A stretch of DNA of 64,000 bases from Bacteroidales bacterium (GTDB lineage Bacteria > Bacteroidota > Bacteroidia > Bacteroidales > F082), in contig JAFYNJ010000010.1 in NCBI GenBank assembly GCA_017549805.1, positions 1 through 64,000 of the forward strand, read 5' to 3'. The position numbers and the translations under genes are program-made. Under the pieces are notes generated by a model. The model searched no databases. It was given only the letters and a program-made list of their open reading frames with translations, and had not been told where the DNA came from. Positions 24,676 through 33,138 of this stretch are shown here, in pieces (position 1 is the first letter of the stretch; every line of letters begins with the position of its first letter).

Positions 24676-26705
24676 ACCGATTTATACCTATACACTCTGA
24701 TGCCATCAAATTCAAGAAGTTTATTTATCATTGTATTCAAATGGCTATAGTCTTTTGATTGCGCTTCAATGCTTAAGTCATCGAATTTAACATCCAAATC
24801 GTAATGCATCCGTGACAATTCTCTCAATTGATTATCATTAGCTTTTAGGCTCGTTCCCATGTTGCCTCCGGGGAGCCAGCACATAACTTGTTTTTCTTTT
24901 TCCCAACGTTTGTGTTCGAGAACCCCTAAATGAATGAGTTCTTCATTGGTAAAGCTTGTCACCATCTCATAAGCAACTGGGCGATCTGTGTAGAAACAAC
25001 CTATTTGATCAAGAACTGAGGCAAAGAATTTTGTTTTACCTATATTTGACAGCTTATACTCCAATGAGAGATTGTCGAAATCATCCAATATGGTTTTATT
25101 GGAAACATAGTCTTTATTATACTGTGCATTTAATGCTGCAGCGAATTCGTAAATATGAATAAAATTACTTGTTGATAAATAAACATGTTTTTTTTGCCAA
25201 TCTGCTTTTTCAACCTTTTGAGTAACCACAAGCCTTATACTCCCCTTGCAACTGCCATAGTTGCTCAAAGCAACAATCAATCCAATTTCTTGGGCAAAAG
25301 CGTTGTCATGTGTCATGTCAGAGTATTTTTTAAGCCTGGGTTTTTTTATTGTTTCAGGATTACGTTCATACTCCTCGTAATTATTCCAATAATCAATGAT
25401 CTTTTTGCTTTCAGCCATGTCATAAACATACTCGGCATAAATGCCATTTTTGTCAAATTCAAGATCACAAGACATTGAATGTAGTTCAGTTCTTGTGTTA
25501 CGGCCATAAGAGGCTCGGTCCCAACATTGGAGTTCATCCGTAAGCTGTAACAGATATGCAAGAGGATGCCAATCTATCATAAAAGCATGATCGTCAAGTT
25601 TTAATTCATAGTCTTCGGATATTTTTCTTTTATATAAGGAATTGTGAATTGCTATCGCTGTCAAGGCATCCATGTGTTCTTTTTTCAACGGATTATTGCT
25701 GTCATCTCTATCCAATGCTTCAAATAATTCTTTAAACAAAACAATCGTGCTGAAGTAAGCATGATCAATGTATTTTTTGTTATCTGAAGGTCTGGCCTCT
25801 TTTTTTAGAATATTAAGAATGTCATTGTCTGTTTTATTATTAATCCGTTCACAATCACTTCTATGTATTAGGTTTGCAATATCGTATGCCAACCATTCTT
25901 CAATGGTGCCAAAATCCTTTTTGTACCAATCTTTAAGCCTATCTCTAGTGCGATTATCAAGTTTTAGATAGTCGTCCATGTTGCCGAAACAAATAAACGG
26001 TATAGGCTCAATATGAGCAGTTTTGCCGTTTTCCTTGCCTCGCTGTGAAAAATAGGACTTGACTTGCTCAAATGCTATTTCAAATGGATAACCAATATCA
26101 TGAAATAATGCGGTTACCCCCCAAAACTGCAAAAAATGATGAGCCGCTGTCTTATCGTCTATTATACTGTAAAACTTCCTGTATTGTTCTCTAACTGTTG
26201 GAATTGCATCATATATAGCCACACCCAACAAAAAGACATATACTGAATGCGAATAATGATCTCTGTGAGACATAAGCATTGTACTTGCTGTAGACTCATA
26301 TTCGGACAATAATTCTATCATTCGTCTTGAACTGCTGTACCCACCACCAAACATCTCCAAGAAACAAAAATACACATCAAATGCATCATCTTTACTTCCT
26401 GATTCAAGAAACCTTTCAATGGCACGTGCTAGACAAAGCCTGTCAATATCCATTTGCATATTATATGGTATTTGTCCTTCTCTAATACTTTTGCCTTTAA
26501 AAACTCCCGTTAGCTTTTCCTCATTGTCAATTTTTGAATCAAATCTTAAATCAACGCATCGCTCGTGAATAAAATGCTTGATAGCTGTTTTAAAATCTAC
26601 TTTTTGGCCTGTCTTTATCTCAGTAGGAGAACTTGGACCCATTTCAATGCCTTTGAACTTGGCTTGAAGTGTTTCTTTCATTTCGTTTAATGCCGTGTAT
26701 GCCAT
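24672..26705 (-). CDS. HD-domain protein with C-terminal RyR-like domain
   Basis: This 677-residue protein has an HD phosphohydrolase core in residues about 140-410: SHRDHYSHSVYVFLLGVAIY, VTALFHDIGYPFEIAFEQV (His202-Asp203), ALTAIAIHNSLY, and LQLTDELQCWDRASYGR. The last 90 residues (LIHLGVLEHKRWEKEKQVMC, then SRMHYDLDVKFDDLS) follow the pattern of prokaryotic RyR domains, which are thought to bind ligands or partners. It is the last gene of the minus-strand island run, 39 nt after the TIR-NACHT gene. A nucleotide substrate is likely but unproven. The RyR assignment is weaker than that in the 32022-33098 protein. Confidence 0.7.
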   Translation of the reverse strand: MAYTALNEMKETLQAKFKGIEMGPSSPTEIKTGQKVDFKTAIKHFIHERCVDLRFDSKIDNEEKLTGVFKGKSIREGQIPYNMQMDIDRLCLARAIERFLESGSKDDAFDVYFCFLEMFGGGYSSSRRMIELLSEYESTASTMLMSHRDHYSHSVYVFLLGVAIYDAIPTVREQYRKFYSIIDDKTAAHHFLQFWGVTALFHDIGYPFEIAFEQVKSYFSQRGKENGKTAHIEPIPFICFGNMDDYLKLDNRTRDRLKDWYKKDFGTIEEWLAYDIANLIHRSDCERINNKTDNDILNILKKEARPSDNKKYIDHAYFSTIVLFKELFEALDRDDSNNPLKKEHMDALTAIAIHNSLYKRKISEDYELKLDDHAFMIDWHPLAYLLQLTDELQCWDRASYGRNTRTELHSMSCDLEFDKNGIYAEYVYDMAESKKIIDYWNNYEEYERNPETIKKPRLKKYSDMTHDNAFAQEIGLIVALSNYGSCKGSIRLVVTQKVEKADWQKKHVYLSTSNFIHIYEFAAALNAQYNKDYVSNKTILDDFDNLSLEYKLSNIGKTKFFASVLDQIGCFYTDRPVAYEMVTSFTNEELIHLGVLEHKRWEKEKQVMCWLPGGNMGTSLKANDNQLRELSRMHYDLDVKFDDLSIEAQSKDYSHLNTMINKLLEFDGIRVYRYKSV

Positions 26706-26744
26706 AAATCATTGTTTTTCATTTGACATGTGGACTATTACAGT

Positions 26745-29700
26745 TTATTGAAGTTGTCCACTTTTCATAAGATACAAATAGTATTCAACCTCGTTTTTAT
26801 ATATGTCTCTCCATGATTCTCCTTGAAGTTGCGCTTTACCACATGGAAGACAAGTGACGTAACCGGGATACTCTGGACCAATGTTATTTGGATCAGGCTC
26901 GTCCAATTTGGGCGGAGGGATAATCTTGCCGTTCTTAATTCCATGTATTGGGAATGACCAGCAAGCTCTAGGCTTGATTGCCCATGGATGCATCTGAATG
27001 TCTGTTGCAACAACTTGCAACATACACATGCCTTCATCGTTACAAAACACACATCGTGTATTGTTGAAATGTGCTGGGAATTCACCTTTATATTCAAAGT
27101 CTTTTGTAGCGGTTTTCTTTAAGTGTTCTAAACCTTGCCAAGTGCCTTGAACGATGTAATTCTGTTGCAAGCCGTCAAATCGGTCTTGGTGTTCTGTCAC
27201 AAACTGTTCAATAATTTCAGATTCCGATGTTTCTAGATAGGCACCATCATAGCAGCATTTTGCTTCGCATATCGCACAATATGGCATATTTAATTTAGGT
27301 TCTAATGAAAGCCCAGAATAGTTGTTTTCGTAATAAGATTGTTTATACCGAATCAACTCTGAAAGGTATTTTTCATACCATTGTTGTGCTTCTGCATTGT
27401 TTTTTTGCGAAGCCAAAAAAGCATTAATTACATCAGGACATCCTTTAATACCTTGACACCTGTTTAAAGACACAAAAATATCTTCAAATTCTAATGGTTT
27501 GTCAATTAAATCATTCCATCCTCTCAAATATGCGGCAGCCTTAACTTGAACCATATGACCTTGAAAACCATAAGAGGACACGACTTTGATAGCTTTTAAC
27601 AAATTCTCTTTTATACTATGGTCAATCACGATGCACTTTTCCAGTAAATAAACTGAGAGTACATAAAAACATTCTCCAAGTGATACCAGGTATTTGTAAT
27701 TTGTTTCCGACGCCATAGCAATAAACGATTTCAATCGATTAAGGCAAGAACTGTCGCCAAAACGGGCAATGGCCAATTCTCTCCAAATACTACCATACAA
27801 ATAATCCCACTTGTGGATTCTTTTAGCGAGGCTCAATCCTCTTTCATAATAGCTCAAAGCCTCCATAACTCTTCCTGATGTCTGAAGCAAGTTTGCATAA
27901 CAGATTTGCAGGATGTCATCAACATGAATAAAGTATTTTTCTTCATTCAATCTAAAAACAGTAAGGGCGGTGGAATAAGCTTGATATATCTTTCCACAAC
28001 CCATTAGCGCATCAAATTTGTTTACCAATGCAACAAAATGCGTATAACTATTATTTTGTTTATTGTTTAAGCGGGCAGAAACATCAGCTGCATTAACCAC
28101 ATCTTCATTAAAGTCGAAGTCGTGAGAAGAAAGACTAATCGCATGAGCATACATAGCAGCATATTTATCATCTTTCTCCATCAAATCTTTATACTCTGAA
28201 CTCAGCGACTTTAGTAGTTCATGGCTGGCAAAATCTTTGCCTGCATAAAAGAGGCCAATTGATGCTTTTACCACCGCTTCAAATTTTGACTTATCATCCA
28301 TGCAATTATTACTTGATGCCAGCAATTTTTCGGCAACCGTTTCAATTTCCTTACTATTTGTTTTTTGCAAATAATGAAGCTTTGCTTTGAGGTATGGCAT
28401 ATCCTCTTCTAATTCCTCAGAATATAAGGTCAAATACTGGTTCTCAAAAGAAAGATTACCAAATAAATCAGAAGCAATAATGCACGATAGAAGGAGTTCC
28501 TTTTTTAATGAATAATCAAGATTCACCCATTCCTTTGCGTTTCTAAGATGGGTATATGCATGTTTCGAAAGATACTCGTCGTTTACAATCGTTTCCATGT
28601 GTTTAACTACATATTCCGCGAAAATATGATGGGCAGTTTCTTTTGAAACTTTATATGAGGAGGATTCTTGTGAAAATAGCCAATCCGAGAAAGATTTGTG
28701 GTATATTGAAAATGTTTGTTGGCCTTTTGGATTTGTCTCAATGTTGATAAAAGGTTTCAAACGTGAAATTAGTTCCGCCAGTTTTTCATCAGTAATATCT
28801 AATACATTTTTTATTGTATTTGATTTAATAGGTTCTTGGGCGACAAGTAGCAGGCTTATAAAGGGTCTGAATACAATATAATTGTCGCCATCAAGAATTC
28901 GTTTGAAATTGGACATATATACTGCCGATAAAGAGCTAGGTAGTTGGTCCAAATCGCAAGGAACCACATTCCTATGATTGATGGCTTCAACTAGTTCTTT
29001 GGCATAAACAAACGAGCCATTGCTTTTAGAAACTACCTTTTCGACGTTTTCGCTGTCGTCAAGATAGTTTTTGCAAAACTCCATAATATCTTTTCGAATA
29101 TAATCCACATAATTATCAACGTTTATGACTGTCGCATTGAAATAACCATGTAGTGAATCCGAAATCGGACGGCTTGTGATAATCCATCGAAGCCAATTGG
29201 GGGAGCAATCAATCAGTCTCTTTATTTGCGCAAACGCCTTTTGTTTTTCTTCATCCTCAAATTCATCTATTGCATCGATAATGACAAATCGAGCTTCTCT
29301 ATTACCATCAATTAGAGAATTCAGTGGATATAACAATAATCTATTTATAATGAACTCTTCGGAAAAGTTTTCTTTTATGTATGACAATTCGGGTACAATC
29401 CTTTCCCTATAGTCGTCAATGTTGCAACACAATTGGAAAACGATGCTTATCAGAATGTTTTTTAGTATGCGAGATTCAGCATTATTCCATTCAAGAAAAA
29501 ACAATCCAGCACATTGTGCCATATAATGAGACAATTGTGCGCACAATACACTTTTGCCTGCGCCTGGACTGCCTATTAAGAGTAAACATTTTGAATTTGT
29601 ATCATACCATTCCCTTACTTTAAGAAACAACCATTCTCGAGAAAGAATATCACCATAAAGCATTTGCTTAAGCTTGTTTTCTGGAATAATAGGGTGAATG

Positions 29701-30311
29701 GTTTTGTTGATATGGTCAATTTGGGCGGATTTCTTGGCGTTTGACGGGTTTTCTATTGCTGCCACAATCTCATCGGTCATTTGGGCTAACCAGGACTTCC
29801 AAATCATTTCACCTTGCTGGTATTTTTGCTTCCATTCACTTAAATCAGTCCATTGTTTAGTGCTTATACTGCTCGGTACGGTTGCATCTTTTTCCAACAA
29901 TACTGATTGTATGGGACAACTTTTTGTCCCTAATGCAATAGCTATTTCATCTAAACAAACACCTGGTTTTCTAGTTGAGTGATTGGTAATAAAAGCAAGA
30001 AAGTCGTCACTATTCAATATGCCATTAGTGATTTGAGATCGCCAATCTTTACCTCCTTTTATTTCATATTTATCGACCCATGGATTGTGACCTTTTTCCA
30101 GCAATAGCTTCCTGATTTCTTCAACTACAACTGCGTTATCATCGTGACCATAGCTCAAAAAAATCCGTAGGCTTTTATGTTCATTTTCTAATGTAAATTT
30201 AGCTTCGCAATCTTCGCAAACATAGCATTGTTGCTTCCGGCTAAAATAAACATTCTCAGAACCACACTTTTTGCAAGTTGTAACACATTCTATTTCATTG
30301 TTTAGACCCAT
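26745..30311 (-). CDS. Zinc ribbon-TIR-NACHT-TPR protein with CxxCxxxCC C-terminus
   Basis: This protein has 1188 residues. Domains in order are: a zinc ribbon (CKKCGS, CYVCEDC, residues about 9-35); a TIR domain (RIFLSYGHDDNAVVVEEIRK, NPWVDKYEIKGGKDW, GVCLDEIAIALG with a Glu at the usual catalytic place); and a NACHT/STAND NTPase (LLLIGSPGAGKSVLCAQLSH, Walker B-like FVIIDAIDEFEDEE, sensor WLRWIITSRP). TPR-like helices fill about 600-950. A Cys-rich C-terminal domain ends it (YCAICEAKCCYDGAYLE, CVFCNDEGMCML, KPRACWSFPI), resembling YkgJ-type metal-binding domains. ATG 30311 is chosen over a TTG at 30317. It is a likely NAD-degrading immune effector with a sensor tail; activity is inferred. 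Confidence 0.8.
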   Translation of the reverse strand: MGLNNEIECVTTCKKCGSENVYFSRKQQCYVCEDCEAKFTLENEHKSLRIFLSYGHDDNAVVVEEIRKLLLEKGHNPWVDKYEIKGGKDWRSQITNGILNSDDFLAFITNHSTRKPGVCLDEIAIALGTKSCPIQSVLLEKDATVPSSISTKQWTDLSEWKQKYQQGEMIWKSWLAQMTDEIVAAIENPSNAKKSAQIDHINKTIHPIIPENKLKQMLYGDILSREWLFLKVREWYDTNSKCLLLIGSPGAGKSVLCAQLSHYMAQCAGLFFLEWNNAESRILKNILISIVFQLCCNIDDYRERIVPELSYIKENFSEEFIINRLLLYPLNSLIDGNREARFVIIDAIDEFEDEEKQKAFAQIKRLIDCSPNWLRWIITSRPISDSLHGYFNATVINVDNYVDYIRKDIMEFCKNYLDDSENVEKVVSKSNGSFVYAKELVEAINHRNVVPCDLDQLPSSLSAVYMSNFKRILDGDNYIVFRPFISLLLVAQEPIKSNTIKNVLDITDEKLAELISRLKPFINIETNPKGQQTFSIYHKSFSDWLFSQESSSYKVSKETAHHIFAEYVVKHMETIVNDEYLSKHAYTHLRNAKEWVNLDYSLKKELLLSCIIASDLFGNLSFENQYLTLYSEELEEDMPYLKAKLHYLQKTNSKEIETVAEKLLASSNNCMDDKSKFEAVVKASIGLFYAGKDFASHELLKSLSSEYKDLMEKDDKYAAMYAHAISLSSHDFDFNEDVVNAADVSARLNNKQNNSYTHFVALVNKFDALMGCGKIYQAYSTALTVFRLNEEKYFIHVDDILQICYANLLQTSGRVMEALSYYERGLSLAKRIHKWDYLYGSIWRELAIARFGDSSCLNRLKSFIAMASETNYKYLVSLGECFYVLSVYLLEKCIVIDHSIKENLLKAIKVVSSYGFQGHMVQVKAAAYLRGWNDLIDKPLEFEDIFVSLNRCQGIKGCPDVINAFLASQKNNAEAQQWYEKYLSELIRYKQSYYENNYSGLSLEPKLNMPYCAICEAKCCYDGAYLETSESEIIEQFVTEHQDRFDGLQQNYIVQGTWQGLEHLKKTATKDFEYKGEFPAHFNNTRCVFCNDEGMCMLQVVATDIQMHPWAIKPRACWSFPIHGIKNGKIIPPPKLDEPDPNNIGPEYPGYVTCLPCGKAQLQGESWRDIYKNEVEYYLYLMKSGQLQ

Positions 30312-30403
30312 TATCAATCAATTATTATTCTTCAGTTTTTAGTTTAAGGCTTTTCTAGTAATCATCCATCTTTTCACCGATAATAGCTTTTCTCTTTAGG
30401 CAT

Positions 30404-31624
30404 CTACTCCTTGTCGAATGGCCTTAAGGAATCTTTAAACTCTTCAAAACTCATCCATGCTCCTTGATATGGATTATATGTACAATACCAAGGCTTCTCA
30501 AAAAAATTGCCTGTAATGGAATCAGGTCTGCAATCAATGCATAAATATCTATATTCGCAATCTTTGCAACCATCAACTTCGTCTTTGGAGAAATTGAGAA
30601 TGCTTGGCTTTAGAATTTCTTTCAACTTGTTTCCTCTTAAATTGCCATGTGATATCCTTCGTTCCATAGGACATGGATAGACTTCCATGTCGCTCCCAAT
30701 ATATAAATGGGAAGCAAAACAACTCTCGTTGTAAACAATATCCACTCGTTCTTTCAATTTTTCAAATTTAAAAGACTCTTCCGTGATAATGCGTTTTTTT
30801 AGCAAATCATCATTGTATAGCTTTAGATTCGCATTACCTGACAATCTTACAAAATCTCTTCTAGAAGGAGGTCCAAATTCGAGCTCATTACCAATTTTGG
30901 CGCAACTCATAAGAGTGCCCACATATCTTATCGGAATATCAAGTTCTTTGGCGCTTCGTATATTTGAGAGAGACTTGTTATAGGAGTCTTTTATTTGTGT
31001 TATATGCTCATGCTCCTCTTTGATAAAAGAATGTAATGATGTGGCGATATGTGCGTTGGGATAGTGTGATTTGATGTAAACTAGATCTTCTTTGGAATTG
31101 AGCGTTCCATTAGTAAACAATTCAAAGCTCTCCACTTTTGGAGATAGATAATCCATCATTTGGAATAACAAATGCTTCTCTATGAGAAAAGGCTCGCCTC
31201 CTATGATTTGGACTTTCTTGATGCCCATATCAATAATCTCATCTACTATATGTTTGAATTCCTTCAAACTCAACATCCTTTTGTTGAGAGTTGCCTTCTC
31301 ATTGTAACAATGGATGCATCTTAGATTACACGCGTTGGTTACTTCTATCCACGCAAAGTCAATAGGTCTTGGACGGTTGTAAACCTCTGTCAAAAGAGTC
31401 AATCTTCGACATGGTTCATGTTTCCTTGTCACTATTCCTTTTTCTAAGAAATAAGACAAAAAAGGCTCATCTTCTTTTGTGGTACTATTCTTTATAACAA
31501 TTCTGTTGATAACATCAATAACCTTTAAATCAATGTGGTATAATTTGTTATGCAGAAGGTCATAAATACATGCGTATTTATAACCTGAAACCACAAATAC
31601 CGATTCATTTAAATGATAGTACAT
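30404..31624 (-). CDS. Radical SAM/SPASM peptide maturase
   Basis: The protein has 406 residues. The N-terminal 70 residues (YYHLNESVFVVSGYKYACIY) may be a precursor-recognition region. The radical SAM core has WIEVTNACNLRCIHCYNEKA (CxxxCxxC) and KVQIIGGEPFLI (the GGEP motif). A C-terminal SPASM domain carries auxiliary cluster cysteines: MEVYPCPMERR, then CKDCEYRYLCIDCRPD and WYCTYNP. Such enzymes install cross-links or other radical modifications on ribosomal peptides. A 47-residue ORF ends 51 nt upstream with a hairpin between them, which strongly suggests precursor and enzyme. It is not preceded by a transporter gene. Confidence 0.88.
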   Translation of the reverse strand: MYYHLNESVFVVSGYKYACIYDLLHNKLYHIDLKVIDVINRIVIKNSTTKEDEPFLSYFLEKGIVTRKHEPCRRLTLLTEVYNRPRPIDFAWIEVTNACNLRCIHCYNEKATLNKRMLSLKEFKHIVDEIIDMGIKKVQIIGGEPFLIEKHLLFQMMDYLSPKVESFELFTNGTLNSKEDLVYIKSHYPNAHIATSLHSFIKEEHEHITQIKDSYNKSLSNIRSAKELDIPIRYVGTLMSCAKIGNELEFGPPSRRDFVRLSGNANLKLYNDDLLKKRIITEESFKFEKLKERVDIVYNESCFASHLYIGSDMEVYPCPMERRISHGNLRGNKLKEILKPSILNFSKDEVDGCKDCEYRYLCIDCRPDSITGNFFEKPWYCTYNPYQGAWMSFEEFKDSLRPFDKE

Positions 31625-31637
31625 TTTTCCAAGAAGA

Positions 31638-31660
31638 GGGTGTGCCGTGCAGGCACACCC
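31638..31660. terminator. Hairpin between the precursor peptide and the radical SAM gene
   Basis: A perfect 9-bp inverted repeat (GGGTGTGCC and GGCACACCC) with a 5-nt loop ends 14 nt before the maturase ATG. It lacks a strong U-run, so it more likely attenuates transcription or stabilises the precursor mRNA than stops it fully. This would make more precursor than enzyme. Confidence 0.6.
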
Positions 31661-31674
31661 TCAGTTACTAGTTG

Positions 31675-31818
31675 TTAGCGGATATATTCGTGGGGACAGC
31701 ATCTGTCTGGGTAATCCATACCCGATCCGCTCGATGGAGAAGAGGGTTTAGAGTCAATCTCTTTGATCATTTCCTCAACTTTTCTAGTGCCTTCTTCGAA
31801 GTCTTCTTTTTTTCCCAT
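31675..31818 (-). CDS. Candidate RiPP precursor peptide (47 aa)
   Basis: An ATG frame of 47 residues, too short for routine calling, lies directly upstream of the radical SAM/SPASM gene. It starts with a charged leader-like helix (MGKKEDFEEGTRKVEEMIKE). A flexible Ser/Pro/Gly stretch (KPSSPSSGSG) follows, and it ends in a distinctive core MDYPDRCCPHEYIR with adjacent cysteines. Leader, linker and Cys-containing core is the expected plan for a modified peptide. No GG cleavage site is evident. The C39-like peptidase encoded next upstream could process it. Identity as a RiPP precursor is inference from position and composition. Confidence 0.6.
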   Translation of the reverse strand: MGKKEDFEEGTRKVEEMIKEIDSKPSSPSSGSGMDYPDRCCPHEYIR

Positions 31819-32021
31819 TGCTTTGTTATTATTAATCCTACTCTTACACCTTCGTAGGTCTTGGTTTGATCTTATTCTTTGTGAAATACTTCATCTATTT
31901 CTGATGACGATACTTTATACCTTTAGTAATAAGCATCTTTTATGGATTCCCATGGTACTTTAATTGTATGTAAAGACTTGTATTTATTTATATTTACAAA
32001 TATTTCTAAAACAGTTCTTTT

Positions 32022-33098
32022 TTATCTAAAATCCTCCCAACCAAGACCCCTTCCACAATTTGGACAAAAATTATAGCTTGGTTCGATTACTTCAGCACAA
32101 TTTGGGCAACGGTACATACTATTTATATTTACAATCCGATAACCCAAACGCTTTATTACTTTGATAGCATGAGTAGCCATCTCTCTATCATAATCCTTCT
32201 CGCTCTCTGGTAAATCAACATAAGGAATCAGGTCAGGATGTTGTTTTTTTGAATCATCTCGGATAGCACCATAAGCCCAGCCTTCATTTATCCGCTTGGC
32301 CGCCCATACGTCATGAACATCTTGTGCAATTGTTTCTGTCAATTCTACCAAATCATCGTCCAGTCTAATATTACTTATATCAATGGGCTGTGGATTATAT
32401 TCCTTCGGGAAAGTCTTCTCGCGTACTGTAACCATATAATTCTTTGACTCAGCCCATGCGTTTTCAAATACTTCTAAACTATACTCTTGCTCATTAACCC
32501 CTGAAGCCGGATTATAAAGCGTTATCTTATCTGCATCTTGGTCAACCCTTAGTACAACTACAGCGTGATTGGGATCATTCTCCAAACTAAATTTATCATC
32601 AAGAATATCTATTTCTTTATTTGATAAAGAATCTCCGTTGACCACAGCAATTATCATGTGGTCTTTAAGTGATTCTATCAATTTCTTGATTGAGGCATCT
32701 GCGCATCGGTTGACAAGCATTCCTTCGCTTTCTAAAAGCCTACCAATATTATAAAGAGGCGTACCTTCTCCTCTTAGCCAATAATTGTGTTTTGCCCTTT
32801 CGGACAATACACTCTTTGAGGTTTTTATTCCTTTCGATTTGAGGATATAAGACTCACATTGGAAATCACACAAGTTTTTACCATCATCGGCGGCCATGCT
32901 ATTAATAGGAATAAAACTGCCGTACTCTTCCATTTGGTTATTAACATAATTCAGCCGACGCTCGGTCACAACATACTCCTCTAATTTTGAATCGGTGGCT
33001 ATGGCATCCAATACTTCCATGGTTTCGGCTATCGATGTCTCTCCACGTAAGAATCGGTCTACTTTATCAATTGTAACTTTTGTTTTTATTGTGCTCAT
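32022..33098 (-). CDS. C39-like cysteine peptidase with RyR domain and zinc ribbon
   Basis: The protein has 358 residues. Residues about 60-230 look like a C39/papain-type peptidase: KNLCDFQCESYILKSKG (Cys77 in a CxxxC spacing like C39 DCGxxC), NDPNHAVVVLRVD (His178) and KITLYNPASG (Asn/Asp position). Residues about 250-320 are a well-formed RyR domain: IAQDVHDVWAAKRINEGWAY, then HPDLIPYVDLPESEKDYDRE. Residues 331-349 are a zinc ribbon CPNC-x11-CPNC. It lies between the sigma-like gene and the 47-residue peptide. It could cleave the peptide leader or act as an effector. The RyR call is strong; the peptidase call is moderate. Confidence 0.72.
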   Translation of the reverse strand: MSTIKTKVTIDKVDRFLRGETSIAETMEVLDAIATDSKLEEYVVTERRLNYVNNQMEEYGSFIPINSMAADDGKNLCDFQCESYILKSKGIKTSKSVLSERAKHNYWLRGEGTPLYNIGRLLESEGMLVNRCADASIKKLIESLKDHMIIAVVNGDSLSNKEIDILDDKFSLENDPNHAVVVLRVDQDADKITLYNPASGVNEQEYSLEVFENAWAESKNYMVTVREKTFPKEYNPQPIDISNIRLDDDLVELTETIAQDVHDVWAAKRINEGWAYGAIRDDSKKQHPDLIPYVDLPESEKDYDREMATHAIKVIKRLGYRIVNINSMYRCPNCAEVIEPSYNFCPNCGRGLGWEDFR

Positions 33099-33138
33099 AA
33101 TCTAGTCTGTTTCTTATTCGTTGACACCTTTTCTCCTT

